A stretch of 64,000 nucleotides of DNA from Castellaniella hirudinis_A. GTDB lineage: Bacteria > Pseudomonadota > Gammaproteobacteria > Burkholderiales > Burkholderiaceae_B. Within the stretch, counting starts at the first letter, position 1; each line of letters starts with the position of its first letter. The translations under genes were made by a program, and so were the position numbers. The stretch lies in contig NZ_JBLGTV010000005.1 of the NCBI RefSeq assembly GCF_047468865.1, positions 1-64,000 on the forward strand, written 5' to 3'. Below the pieces are notes generated by a model. The model did no database searches, was not told the origin of the DNA, and worked only from the letters and a program-made list of their open reading frames with translations. Below are positions 7,440 to 15,529 of the stretch, in pieces.

Positions 7440-7460
7440 AGATCTAATGACAGATCTAAT
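7440..7460 (-). promoter_or_regulatory. Duplicated AGATCT element in the methyltransferase leader (candidate operator)
   Basis: AGATCTAAT occurs twice as a direct repeat, at 7440-7448 and 7452-7460, with GAC between. The elements lie between the predicted -10 box and the methyltransferase start codon, 21-43 bp from the ATG. AGATCT is the BglII sequence and fits the RGATCY class expected for the neighbouring nuclease. Binding by the methyltransferase helix-turn-helix, or methylation of the sites, could tune expression. Regulation is inference; the repeat is seen directly. Confidence 0.65.
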
Positions 7461-7487
7461 TATGATGAAACTGGCCAGAAACTGCAA
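7459..7487 (-). promoter_or_regulatory. Sigma-70 promoter of the methyltransferase gene
   Basis: On the minus strand TTGCAG (7487-7482) is followed after exactly 17 bp by CATAAT (7464-7459), a good match to -35 and -10 hexamers. Transcription would begin near 7452, inside the first AGATCT repeat, giving a leader of about 33 nt before the ATG. No other promoter-like pair was as good in the 150-bp gap to ybaK. Confidence 0.65.
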
Positions 7488-7569
7488 ATCGGTGTGGCGG
7501 TGCAGCAGGCCAATCGAACCGCTGCATCGCTGTCATGATAGCCTGTGTTTTTATACAGGTAAAGGCATT

Positions 7570-8070
7570 TTATGCATCCCCCGCCGGCAGTCCGGCCGTC
7601 ACGGGCCGGGCGCCCAGCGGCCCGGCCAGCACATGGGCGGCGACGCCGATCAGGTAGCCGCGCCGCCCGCCGTTCAGGTAGACGGTGTCATAGTCCAGCA
7701 GGCTGCGTTCCACCCAGATCGGCATGCGTTTGCGGGTGGCGAAGGGCGACGTCCCGCCCACCTGGTAGCCCGAGTGGCGCTGGGCGGTTTCGGGGGTGCA
7801 GGGCGTGATTTTCTTGGCGCCGGTCTGGCGCGCCAGGTTTTTGGTGGACACCGCGCAGTCGCCGTGCATCAGCACGACCAGGGGGTGGCCGTGTTCATCT
7901 TCCATGATCAGGGTCTTGGCCACCTGGTGCAGCGGCACCCCCAGTTGGCGGGCGGCCTCGCGGGCCCCGCCGTGATCCACGTAATCGTAGGGGTATTCGG
8001 TAAACGGGATTTTCTGTTGACGCAGCCAATGGGTGGCGGGGGTTTCCGAGGTGTGTCTGGTTTTGCTCAT
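7570..8070 (-). CDS. ybaK: YbaK/EbsC-type Cys-tRNA(Pro) deacylase
   Basis: The 166-residue protein has the YbaK fold signature: a lysine in the active-site segment (QVAKTLIMEDE), the HGDCAVSTKNLARQTGAKKI stretch and the SPFATRKRMPIWVE region. YbaK clears cysteine wrongly loaded on tRNA(Pro). The start at 8070 (MSKTRHTSETP) is preferred over an in-frame ATG at 8142 because the extra 24 residues are unlike the family. The gene is read toward the methyltransferase gene but is separated from it by 150 bp with a separate promoter. Confidence 0.85.
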   Translation of the reverse strand: MSKTRHTSETPATHWLRQQKIPFTEYPYDYVDHGGAREAARQLGVPLHQVAKTLIMEDEHGHPLVVLMHGDCAVSTKNLARQTGAKKITPCTPETAQRHSGYQVGGTSPFATRKRMPIWVERSLLDYDTVYLNGGRRGYLIGVAAHVLAGPLGARPVTAGLPAGDA

Positions 8071-8167
8071 GCCCGGTGTCCTGTTTGGCGAATGATGGCG
8101 GGGGGTGGCGCGGCGATAGGGCGTCGTGGATGCTGAGTTCAAGTCGGGCGAATGGCCAGGCGGGGCG

Positions 8168-9073
8168 CTACGCCCGGGGATGGTGCTGTTGGTATAGGGT
8201 TTTCAGACGTTCGCGTGCCACGTGGGTGTAAATCTGGGTGGTGGAAATGTCCGCGTGTCCCAGCAGCAGCTGCACCACGCGCAAATCCGCGCCGTGGTTC
8301 AGCAGATGGGTGGCGAATGCATGGCGCAGCACGTGGGGCGACAACGGCACGCGGATGTCCGCCTGGTCGGCGTACTTGCGGATGAGCAGCCAGAACGCCT
8401 GGCGGCTCATAGCGGCGGCGCGGGTGGTGACGAACAGGGCATCGGCCACGCGGCGGCCCAGCAGGGCCGGACGGCTGTCGCGCAGGTAGCGGTCTATCCA
8501 GTGCAGGGCTTCATCGCCCAGGGGCACCAGCCGATCCTTGGCGCCCTTGCCCATGACCACCCGCACCACGCCTTCGTCCAGGCTGGCGTCCTGCATCCCC
8601 AGGTTGACCAGTTCACTGACGCGCAGACCGGTGGCGTACAGGGTTTCCAGCATGGCGCGGTCGCGCAGGCCCAGGGTGCCGTCCGTGTCGGGGGCGTCCA
8701 GCAGGGCGTCCACCTGGGCTTCGGACAGCGTCTTGGGAAAGCGCGCGGGTTGTTTGGCGCTGTGCAGGCCCAGGCACGGGTCGTCCGGGCACAGGCCGCG
8801 GCGAAGGGCCCACAGGTAATAGCGCCGCAGGGCGGCCAGCCGCCGGTTGGCGGTGCTGGCCTTGGTCTGCAGATATTGGCTGGCCATCCAGGCCTGGATG
8901 TGTTCCTGGCGCGCGGCTTCCGGGGCCAGACGGTGGGTTTGCGCCAGCCAGCGCCCAAAGGCGGTCAGGTCGCGCCGGTAGGCCGCCAGCGTATTGGCGG
9001 CCAGGCCGTCTTCCAACCACAAGGCATCCAGGAACGCGTCGAGGGAAGGCAAGGCGGAGGGCTGGCTGGGCAT
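8168..9073 (-). CDS. xerD: Site-specific tyrosine recombinase XerD
   Basis: The 301-residue protein has an N-terminal SAM-like core-binding domain (about residues 10-90) and a catalytic domain with R in TGLRVSELVNL, K in GKGAKDRLVPLG, HxxR in LSPHVLRHAFATHLL, H in LLGHADISTTQIYTH and the tyrosine nucleophile in the same block. With XerC it resolves chromosome dimers at dif during division. XerD rather than XerC is chosen from the overall sequence, length and DxRVVQLLLGHADISTTQIYTHV ending. It is divergent from modA, with a 183-bp shared upstream region. Confidence 0.88.
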   Translation of the reverse strand: MPSQPSALPSLDAFLDALWLEDGLAANTLAAYRRDLTAFGRWLAQTHRLAPEAARQEHIQAWMASQYLQTKASTANRRLAALRRYYLWALRRGLCPDDPCLGLHSAKQPARFPKTLSEAQVDALLDAPDTDGTLGLRDRAMLETLYATGLRVSELVNLGMQDASLDEGVVRVVMGKGAKDRLVPLGDEALHWIDRYLRDSRPALLGRRVADALFVTTRAAAMSRQAFWLLIRKYADQADIRVPLSPHVLRHAFATHLLNHGADLRVVQLLLGHADISTTQIYTHVARERLKTLYQQHHPRA

Positions 9074-9175
9074 GGCGGATCGGCGAGGCGTGAGGCGTGG
9101 GTTCTGGCGGGCGGGCGTGGGCTCCTGCCCTTATTCTACTCGCCAGGGAATAATCATTATCACGCCATGGGCTAT

Positions 9176-9203
9176 AGCGAAATATACCTATATATATTAC
9201 GAT
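9176..9203. promoter_or_regulatory. Candidate ModE-binding site upstream of modA
   Basis: An AT-rich interrupted palindrome AGCGAAATATA-N6-TATATTACGA sits 54-81 bp before the modA start and stands out in the GC-rich surroundings. It resembles the ModE consensus of two TATA-containing halves bounded by CG (CGnTATATA-N6-TATATnnCG). A modE gene is present at the far end of the cluster, so molybdate-dependent repression of modABC is the likely meaning. Confidence 0.65.
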
Positions 9204-9256
9204 CACACGGTTGATTCCGATGGAATCGAATTTTGCCGTTTCACAGGAGACCTCGC

Positions 9257-10006
9257 ATGTTGTTTCGTCGTTTACTCGTCGCCGGCGCCCTGGCCTGCGC
9301 CATCACCCCCGCCCTGGCGGGCGAGGTGCTGGTTGCCGGCGCCGCCAGCCTGACCAATGCCTTCAAGGATCTGGCCGCGCAGTACCAGGTCGCCCACCCG
9401 GACACCACGGTGTCCACCACCTTCGGCGCATCGGACGTCGTGCTGCGCCAGATTATCGAAGGCGCGCCGGCCGATGTGTTCGCCTCGGCGGATCAGAAAG
9501 CAATGGACAAGGCCGTGGATGCCAAGGCCGTCGATCCGGCCACCCGCGCGGATTTTGTGCGCAACCAAGTCGTGCTGATCGTGCCCGCCGACAACCCCGG
9601 CAAGATCAAGTCGCTGAAAGACCTGTCGGGCGATGCGGTGCAGCGCATTGCGCTGGGCAACCCGGATTCCGTGCCGGTGGGGCGCTATACCCAGGCCGCC
9701 TTGCAGCAGGCCGGAGCCTGGGATCAGGTTCAGGCGCGCCAGATTCTTGGGCAGAACGTGCGCCAGGTGCTGAACTACGTCGAGCGCGGCGAAGTGGATG
9801 CCGGCTTCGTTTTTGCCACGGATGCCGCCACGGCCAAGGACAAGGTCACGGTGGTGCAGACCGTGGACACGCCCACGCCCGTGGTCTATCCCATCGCCCT
9901 GGTGCAGCGCGATGGCCGGGCGCCGGAAGCCGCCGGCTTCCTGGAATACGTCTTGTCTCCCGAAGGTCAGGCGATTCTGGCGCAATACGGCTTCGCCAAA
10001 CCCTGA
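9257..10006 (+). CDS. modA: Periplasmic molybdate-binding protein ModA
   Basis: The 249-residue protein has an N-terminal signal peptide (MLFRRLLVAGALACAITPALA) followed by mature GEVLVAGAASLTNAFKDL. The AASLTNAF and FGASDVVLRQIIEGAPADVF segments bind the molybdate or tungstate oxyanion in the ModA family. The start at 9257 is chosen because CAGGAGA lies 7 bp upstream and the signal peptide begins there; an in-frame ATG at 9233 gives a worse start. It delivers molybdate to the ModBC transporter encoded by the next two genes. Confidence 0.93.
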   Translation: MLFRRLLVAGALACAITPALAGEVLVAGAASLTNAFKDLAAQYQVAHPDTTVSTTFGASDVVLRQIIEGAPADVFASADQKAMDKAVDAKAVDPATRADFVRNQVVLIVPADNPGKIKSLKDLSGDAVQRIALGNPDSVPVGRYTQAALQQAGAWDQVQARQILGQNVRQVLNYVERGEVDAGFVFATDAATAKDKVTVVQTVDTPTPVVYPIALVQRDGRAPEAAGFLEYVLSPEGQAILAQYGFAKP

Positions 10007-10012
10007 TGCCGC

Positions 10013-10693
10013 ATGCCTGAACTTTGGGTTCCCCTGCTGTTGTCCCTGAAGGTGGCCGGTTGGGCCACCCTGCTGGCGACGGCGGGGGGCATCGCCACGG
10101 CCTACGGCCTGTCGCGCTGGTCGTCGCGCTGGTGCGATGTGGTCGACGCCTTGTTGACCCTGCCCATGGTTTTGCCGCCCACCGTCACCGGCTATTATCT
10201 GCTGGTGGTTTTCGGGCGGCGCGGCTGGCTGGGGGCCTGGCTGCAGTCCCATGGCATCGAATTGGTGTTTACCTGGCAGGGGGCGGTGCTGGCGGCCTCG
10301 GTGGTGGCCTATCCCATGGTGCTGAAGGCTGCGCGGGCAGCCTTTCTGGATGTCGATCACCGCTTGGAACAGGCGGCCACTGTGCTGGGCGTGCCCCCGC
10401 TGGCGGTGTTCTTCCGGGTCAGCCTGCCGCTGGCCGCGCGCGGGATTCTGGCCGGTGTTCTGCTGGCTTTCGCCCGAGCCTTGGGCGAATTCGGCGCGAC
10501 CCTGATGGTGGCGGGCAACATCCCCGGCAGAACCCAGACCTTGTCGATCGCCATCTACGAGGCCGTGCAGGCCGGCAACGACGACACCGCCAACATCCTG
10601 GTGCTGGTCACGTCGGCCACCTGTGTCGCGGTGCTGTGCCTGGCGGCCTGGCTCATGCCGGGCGGGCGGCGCCAGCGGCGGGGGGGCGCATGA
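10013..10693 (+). CDS. modB: Molybdate ABC transporter permease ModB
   Basis: The 226-residue integral membrane protein has about five hydrophobic segments and the permease coupling loop with EAA-like sequence (LEQAATVLGVPPLAVFFRVSLP, about residues 120-140), followed by ARALGEFGATLMVAGNIPGRT, a ModB signature. It starts 6 bp after modA, and forms the inner-membrane channel that works with ModA and the ModC ATPase. The short spacing indicates one transcript with modA and modC. Confidence 0.93.
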   Translation: MPELWVPLLLSLKVAGWATLLATAGGIATAYGLSRWSSRWCDVVDALLTLPMVLPPTVTGYYLLVVFGRRGWLGAWLQSHGIELVFTWQGAVLAASVVAYPMVLKAARAAFLDVDHRLEQAATVLGVPPLAVFFRVSLPLAARGILAGVLLAFARALGEFGATLMVAGNIPGRTQTLSIAIYEAVQAGNDDTANILVLVTSATCVAVLCLAAWLMPGGRRQRRGGA

Positions 10694-10727
10694 ATTGGTT
10701 CGCGGATGCGCATCCGGGTAGGCAGGC

Positions 10728-11456
10728 ATGAGTATTTCAGTGGATTTTTCTTGCCAGGTAGGCGGGCCGGAAGGCTTTCTCCTGCAGCCCGCCTGGCGCG
10801 CCAGCAGCCGCCGGGTCGCCTTGTTCGGGCCGTCGGGTTCGGGCAAGACTCTCACCATGCAGGCGATTGCCGGCCTGTTGCGGCCGGACGCGGGGCGGAT
10901 CGAGGTGGATGGCCGCGTGCTGTTCGATTCGGCCGCCGGGGTGGATGTCCCGCCGCGCCAACGTCGCCTGGCCTATTTGTTTCAGGATTACGCCTTGTTT
11001 CCGCACCTGACGGTGCGCCAGAACATTGCGTTCGGCTTGCGCAAGGGCTGCCTCAATTGGCACGCCTGGCCCTGGCGGCAGTCCAGGGCGCTGCCCGAGC
11101 AGGCTTTGCGCTGGGTGCGCGCCTTTCAGCTGGACGGGCTGCTGGATCGCTATCCCCTGGCCTTGTCCGGCGGGCAGCGCCAGCGGGTGGCCTTGGCCCG
11201 AGCCTTGTCCATCGACCCCGGCCTGCTGCTGCTGGATGAACCCTTGTCGGCCCTGGATATCGGGCTACGCACCCAGATGCGCGCCGAACTGGCGCAATTG
11301 CAGCGCGACATCGACATCCCCACGGTGCTGATCACCCATGATCCCGCCGATGTGCAGGCCTTGGCGGACGAGGTGTTCCACATCGCCAGGGGGCGCGTGG
11401 TCGACGCGTCAGTCCAGGGTGCCGAGCAGCACATCGCTGGCGGCAAACCAGGCTAG
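10728..11456 (+). CDS. modC: Molybdate ABC transporter ATPase ModC, lacking the C-terminal TOBE/Mop domain
   Basis: The 242-residue protein contains Walker A (GPSGSGKT, about residue 34-41), Q-loop (LFQDYALFPHLTVRQNIAFG), ABC signature (LSGGQRQR), Walker B (GLLLLDEPLSALD) and the switch histidine (LITHDPADV). Full ModC is about 350 residues and ends in a molybdate-binding TOBE/Mop domain; here the protein stops right after the ATPase domain. The 3' end overlaps convergent modE by 48 bp, so no frameshift can restore the missing domain. It powers molybdate uptake through ModB. Confidence 0.9.
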   Translation: MSISVDFSCQVGGPEGFLLQPAWRASSRRVALFGPSGSGKTLTMQAIAGLLRPDAGRIEVDGRVLFDSAAGVDVPPRQRRLAYLFQDYALFPHLTVRQNIAFGLRKGCLNWHAWPWRQSRALPEQALRWVRAFQLDGLLDRYPLALSGGQRQRVALARALSIDPGLLLLDEPLSALDIGLRTQMRAELAQLQRDIDIPTVLITHDPADVQALADEVFHIARGRVVDASVQGAEQHIAGGKPG

Positions 11457-12221
11457 GGCCGAGCCGCCGACGGTGCAGGCGGCGTCTTCGTGGCTGAGAT
11501 CCAGAATCCCCGTGATGTGTATGTGGGGGCTGATTTCCAGGCTGATTTCCTGCAGCCCGGCGCCGGTCACCACCGCCTGGACGCGTCCCGGCCAGGCGGT
11601 GCCGTCGGGGCGGGAGGCCGGGCCCGGGCGAGGCGCGATGGCGACCGCCTGCGCCTTGATGAAGGCCAGCGCCCGGCGTCCGGGGGCCAGCCCCAGACGT
11701 TCCGTGCTGGCGTGGGTCAGGGTGGCGGTCAGGCAATGGGCGTCGTCCAGCCGCAGGGTCAGGCAGTCGTTGATGGGGCCGCTGTCGATCTGTTGGATGA
11801 TGCCTTCGAAGCGGTTGCGCGCGGAGGTTTGCAGCGCCATGCTGTGCAGCAGATCCAGGTGCCGCTGGCTGTCCGGCCCGAAGCGGGACAGCACGGCCAT
11901 GAAGCGCTGGTGCTCGGCCTGCACGGCCTGATACCAGGACACCAGCTGGCGGGCGCGATCCGTCAGGCAGGCCCCCCCGCCTCGCGCGCCCCCGGTGATG
12001 CGCTCGACCAGCAGGTCGCCGGCCAGATTGTTCATCATGTCCACGGCGTCCCAGGCGGCCTTGTAGCTGAGGCCGATCTTGCGGGCCGCCGCGCTGATCG
12101 AGCCTTCGGTGTCGATGGCCGCCAGCAGCGCCATGCGGCGCTCCGACCCCCAGGCCTGGTCGCCGCTGCGCAGGCCGAGGGTGGCGGTGAATTCCGGGGG
12201 GATGGTCTTTGGGGCTGTCAT
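11409..12221 (-). CDS. modE: Molybdate-responsive regulator ModE
   Basis: The 270-residue protein has an N-terminal LysR-like winged helix (GSERRMALLAAIDTEGSISAAARKIGLSYKAAWDAVDMMNN, residues about 24-64) and two C-terminal Mop/TOBE repeats (RNRFEGIIQQIDSGPINDCLTL and GRVQAVVTGAGLQEISLEISP) that bind molybdate. ModE represses modABC when molybdate is plentiful, and a matching palindrome lies before modA. The ATG at 12221 is the family-typical start. It is divergent from the cytosine deaminase gene. Confidence 0.92.
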   Translation of the reverse strand: MTAPKTIPPEFTATLGLRSGDQAWGSERRMALLAAIDTEGSISAAARKIGLSYKAAWDAVDMMNNLAGDLLVERITGGARGGGACLTDRARQLVSWYQAVQAEHQRFMAVLSRFGPDSQRHLDLLHSMALQTSARNRFEGIIQQIDSGPINDCLTLRLDDAHCLTATLTHASTERLGLAPGRRALAFIKAQAVAIAPRPGPASRPDGTAWPGRVQAVVTGAGLQEISLEISPHIHITGILDLSHEDAACTVGGSALAWFAASDVLLGTLD

Positions 12222-12260
12222 GCGGGCATAATAAGGTAAAAAGTCAGGAGCGCATAAATC

Positions 12261-12701
12261 ATGGATCAATACCTGCAGCTTGCCCTGGAAGAAGCCCGCC
12301 TGGGGCTGGCCGAGGGCGGCATTCCCATTGGCTCGGTCATCGTGCACCAGGGGCGCGTGCTGGGGCGCGGCCACAACCGGCGGGTGCAGCAGGGCAGCGC
12401 CATACTGCACGGTGAAATGGACGCCTTCGAAAACGCCGGCCGCCAGCCGGCCCACATCTACCAGCAGTCGGTGCTGTACACCACCCTGTCGCCGTGTCCC
12501 ATGTGCACTGGGGCGATCCTGCTCTATGGCATTCCCCGCGTCGTCATTGGCGAAAACCAGACCTTCCTGGGCGACGAGGCGTTGCTGCGCGCCCGGGGGG
12601 TGCAGGTCGAGGTTCTGCAGGACGCGGCCTGCGTGGCCCTGATGCGCGATTTCATCCGCGACCATCCCGATCTCTGGAACGAGGACATCGGCCAGCCATG
12701 A
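12261..12701 (+). CDS. Yeast-type cytosine deaminase (zinc-dependent nucleoside/base deaminase)
   Basis: The 146-residue protein has the deaminase zinc signature HGEMDAFENAG (H and catalytic E) and SPCPMCTGAILLYGIPRVVIGEN (two Cys), and it ends DHPDLWNEDIG. The FENAGR, CTGAI-YGIPR and W-EDIG blocks are those of yeast Fcy1-type cytosine deaminase, which turns cytosine into uracil, rather than of TadA or guanine deaminase. The gene starts 40 bp from divergent modE and its stop overlaps the mogA start (ATGA). Substrate is inferred by similarity; isocytosine or related bases remain possible. Confidence 0.82.
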   Translation: MDQYLQLALEEARLGLAEGGIPIGSVIVHQGRVLGRGHNRRVQQGSAILHGEMDAFENAGRQPAHIYQQSVLYTTLSPCPMCTGAILLYGIPRVVIGENQTFLGDEALLRARGVQVEVLQDAACVALMRDFIRDHPDLWNEDIGQP

Positions 12702-13345
12702 CCCAGCCTTTTCCCTTGCAACGCCGCCATCCCGACGATCTCCTGGTCGGCCTGGTGTCCGTGTCGGATCGCGCCTCGTCGGGGGTGTACGCCGATCAGG
12801 GTGTCCCGGCCCTGGCCGATTGGCTGGAAAAGGCCCTGATCCGGCCGCCGCAGGTCGTCACGCGCCTGATCCCGGATGATCGGGCGACGGTCGCCGCCGC
12901 CTTGCGCGAACTGGTGGACGAGGCCCGCTGCGACCTGGTGCTGACCACCGGGGGCACCGGCCCGGCCCGCCGCGACGTCACCCCCGAGGCCACCCTGGAT
13001 GTCGCCACCCGCCAGATGCCCGGCTTCGGCGAGCAAATGCGCCAGGTCAGCCTGGCCTTCGTGCCCACGGCGATCCTGTCGCGCCAGGTGGCCGTCATCC
13101 GCGAATTGTCCGACCATGCCGCGCTGATCATCAATCTGCCGGGGCAGCCCAAGGCCATTGCCGAAACCCTCGAAGGCTTGCGGGGTGACGATGGCCGGGT
13201 GCGGGTGCCGGGTATTTTCGCGGCGGTGCCGTATTGTCTGGATTTGATCGGCGGCCCCTATATCGAAACGCATGACGCCGTCGTCCAGGCGTTCCGGCCC
13301 AAATCCGCCCGCCGCCCGGCCCATTCAGGCGCCGAAGCCCGATAA
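12698..13345 (+). CDS. mogA: Molybdopterin adenylyltransferase (MogA/MoaB family)
   Basis: The 215-residue protein shows the MogA fold motifs: VGLVSVSDRASSGVYADQGV near the N-terminus, LVLTTGGTGPARRDVTPEAT in the middle and IINLPGQPKA followed by the C-terminal region. The enzyme adenylylates molybdopterin before molybdenum insertion. The ATG at 12698 overlaps the deaminase stop by 4 bp, so the two are probably translationally coupled. Its position beside modABC/modE fits molybdenum cofactor biosynthesis. Confidence 0.88.
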   Translation: MTQPFPLQRRHPDDLLVGLVSVSDRASSGVYADQGVPALADWLEKALIRPPQVVTRLIPDDRATVAAALRELVDEARCDLVLTTGGTGPARRDVTPEATLDVATRQMPGFGEQMRQVSLAFVPTAILSRQVAVIRELSDHAALIINLPGQPKAIAETLEGLRGDDGRVRVPGIFAAVPYCLDLIGGPYIETHDAVVQAFRPKSARRPAHSGAEAR

Positions 13346-13570
13346 CCGGGCCGGCCGCTGCGCAGGGGGCTGGGTGTTCGCAGCCGAGCATTGGCGCTGA
13401 TCTGACCGGCCAGGGGCCGGCCGCCGTGCAAGGATGGGACGACCGCAAGGGGGATGCCGCTGCCGAGCGCCCCGGCGGTTCGTTTGGCGGCCGACCAGCA
13501 GTAATTCCCATTCCGCCTTAAAATCCCAGGAATTCGATTTTTTCCACTATTTTATTCTGGAGGTCCAGTC

Positions 13571-14635
13571 ATGGCCCTGGTTTCCATGCGTCAACTCCTG
13601 GATCACGCAGCTGAAAACGGCTACGGGATTCCCGCCTTTAACGTCAATAACCTGGAACAGGTTCAGGCCATCATGGAGGCCGCCGACCAGACCAACAGCC
13701 CGGTCATCATGCAGGCATCGGCCGGCGCGCGCAAATATGCCGGTGAAGGCTTCCTGAAATACCTGATCCAGGCCGCGGTCGAAACCTATCCGCATATTCC
13801 CGTGGTCATGCACCAGGATCACGGTCAGTCGCCCGCCGTGTGCCAGGGGGCCATCGACCTGGGCTTTTCCAGCGTCATGATGGACGGGTCGCTGATGGCC
13901 GATGGCAAGACCATTTCCTCCTACGAATACAACCTGGACGTCACCCGGCAGGTGGTGTCCATGGCCCATAAGCTGGGCGTCACCGTCGAAGGCGAACTGG
14001 GCTGCCTGGGATCCCTGGAAACCATGAAGGGCGACAAGGAAGACGGCCATGGGGCCGAAGGCACCATGACGCGCGAACAGCTGCTGACCGATCCCGAACA
14101 GGCGGCGGACTTCGTCACCCGGACCCAGCTGGACGCCCTGGCCATTGCCGTGGGCACCAGCCACGGCGCTTACAAGTTCACGCGCCAGCCCACCGGCGAC
14201 ATCCTGTCCGTGCAGCGCATCAAGGAAATCCACGCCCGCCTGCCCAACACGCACCTGGTCATGCATGGCAGCTCCAGCGTGCCGCAGGAGCTCCTGGCCG
14301 AAATCCGCGCATTCGGCGGCGACATGAAAGAAACCTACGGCGTGCCCGTCGAAGAACTGCAGGAAGCCATCAAGTTCGGCGTGCGCAAGGTCAATATCGA
14401 CACCGATATCCGCCTGGCCATGACTGGCGCCATCCGCCGCTTCATGGCCGAAAACCCCAGTAAATTCGACCCGCGGGAATACCTCAAGCCCGCCCGCGAA
14501 GCCGCCAAGAAAATCTGCCTGGCGCGTTACGAGCAATTCGGCACCGCCGGCAATGCGTCCAAGATCAAGGCCATTCCCTTGACCGACATGGCGGCCCGCT
14601 ACGCCGCCGGCGAACTCAAGCAATTGGTGAAATAA
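13571..14635 (+). CDS. fba: Class II fructose-1,6-bisphosphate aldolase (Calvin-type subclass)
   Basis: The 354-residue protein has the class II aldolase zinc ligands: VVMHQDHGQS near residue 80, EGELGCLG, GTSHGAYKF and LVMHGSSSVP. Length and the GEGFLKYLIQAAVETYPHIP and GVRKVNIDTDIRLA blocks match the subclass common in betaproteobacteria. It interconverts fructose-1,6-bisphosphate with dihydroxyacetone phosphate and glyceraldehyde-3-phosphate. A TGGAGG ribosome site lies 8 bp before the ATG. The 225 bp upstream hold no gene and presumably contain the promoter. Confidence 0.95.
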   Translation: MALVSMRQLLDHAAENGYGIPAFNVNNLEQVQAIMEAADQTNSPVIMQASAGARKYAGEGFLKYLIQAAVETYPHIPVVMHQDHGQSPAVCQGAIDLGFSSVMMDGSLMADGKTISSYEYNLDVTRQVVSMAHKLGVTVEGELGCLGSLETMKGDKEDGHGAEGTMTREQLLTDPEQAADFVTRTQLDALAIAVGTSHGAYKFTRQPTGDILSVQRIKEIHARLPNTHLVMHGSSSVPQELLAEIRAFGGDMKETYGVPVEELQEAIKFGVRKVNIDTDIRLAMTGAIRRFMAENPSKFDPREYLKPAREAAKKICLARYEQFGTAGNASKIKAIPLTDMAARYAAGELKQLVK

Positions 14636-14641
14636 ACTCAG

Positions 14642-15529
14642 ATGAAGGCCCTGCTCCAATCCACCATCCAATCGCTGCCCCTGCTGGGGCGCGGCAAGGT
14701 CCGCGACATGTATGCCGTGGGCGAAGATAAATTGCTCATCGTCGCCACCGACCGGATCTCGGCCTTCGACGTCATCCTGGACGATCCGATCCCCGGCAAG
14801 GGCAAGGTGCTGACCGCCCTGACCGAATTCTGGCTGCAGCGCCTGGGCCATCTGGTGCCCACGCACGTCACGGGCATTGCGCCCGAAGACGTGGTGGCCC
14901 CCGAAGAACGCGACCAGGTCGCGGGCCGCGCCATGGTGGTCAAGCGCCTGCAACCGGTTCTGGTCGAGGCCGTGGCGCGGGGCTATCTGATCGGCTCGGG
15001 CTGGAAAGACTACCAGGCCAGCGGCGCGGTCTGCGGCGTGGTCTTGCCCGCCGGTCTGCGCCAGGCCGAAAAACTGCCCGAACCCATTTTCACCCCGGCG
15101 GCCAAGGCCGAATTCGGCCAGCACGATGAAAACGTCGATTTCAACTACGTGGTGGCGCAGGTGGGCCAGGATTTGGCCAGCCAGATTCGTCGCCTGACGC
15201 TGGCGCTGTATGCGGAAGCCGCCGCCTATGCCAGCCGCCAGGGCATCCTGATTGCGGATACCAAATTTGAATTCGGCCTGGACGCGCGCGGCACGCTGCA
15301 CCTGATGGACGAAGTCCTCACCCCCGATTCGTCCCGCTTCTGGCCGGCCGATGGCTATGCGGTGGGGATCAGCCCGCCTTCCTTCGACAAGCAGTTCGTG
15401 CGCGACTGGCTGGAAACCCAGGCTTGGGACAAAACCCCGCCCGCGCCGCGCTTGCCCGCGGACGTCCTGGAACGCACCGCCGAAAAATACCGCGAGGCCC
15501 AGGATCGTCTGACCCAGGGGGCTGCATGA
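14642..15529 (+). CDS. purC: Phosphoribosylaminoimidazole-succinocarboxamide synthase (SAICAR synthetase)
   Basis: The 295-residue protein has the PurC signature blocks GRGKVRDMYAVGEDKLLIVATDRISAFDV, VVVKRLQPVLVEAVARGYLIGSGWKDYQ and DEVLTPDSSRFWPADGY. It joins CAIR with aspartate in purine synthesis. It begins 6 bp after fba and its stop overlaps the purE start, so it probably shares a transcript with purE and purK. Confidence 0.95.
   Translation: MKALLQSTIQSLPLLGRGKVRDMYAVGEDKLLIVATDRISAFDVILDDPIPGKGKVLTALTEFWLQRLGHLVPTHVTGIAPEDVVAPEERDQVAGRAMVVKRLQPVLVEAVARGYLIGSGWKDYQASGAVCGVVLPAGLRQAEKLPEPIFTPAAKAEFGQHDENVDFNYVVAQVGQDLASQIRRLTLALYAEAAAYASRQGILIADTKFEFGLDARGTLHLMDEVLTPDSSRFWPADGYAVGISPPSFDKQFVRDWLETQAWDKTPPAPRLPADVLERTAEKYREAQDRLTQGAA

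Noticed and set aside
11409..11700. A frameshift hiding the missing C-terminal domain of ModC
   Set aside because: The region after the modC stop is fully occupied by modE on the other strand, and no plus-strand frame there reads a TOBE/Mop domain.
12261..12701. tRNA adenosine deaminase TadA
   Set aside because: The FENAGR, CTGAI and W-EDIG blocks are those of yeast-type cytosine deaminase, and TadA-specific tRNA-binding residues are absent.
13346..13570. A possible small gene or RNA in the gap between mogA and fba
   Set aside because: No frame with a ribosome site and no strong stem-loop was found; the gap most likely holds the fba promoter.
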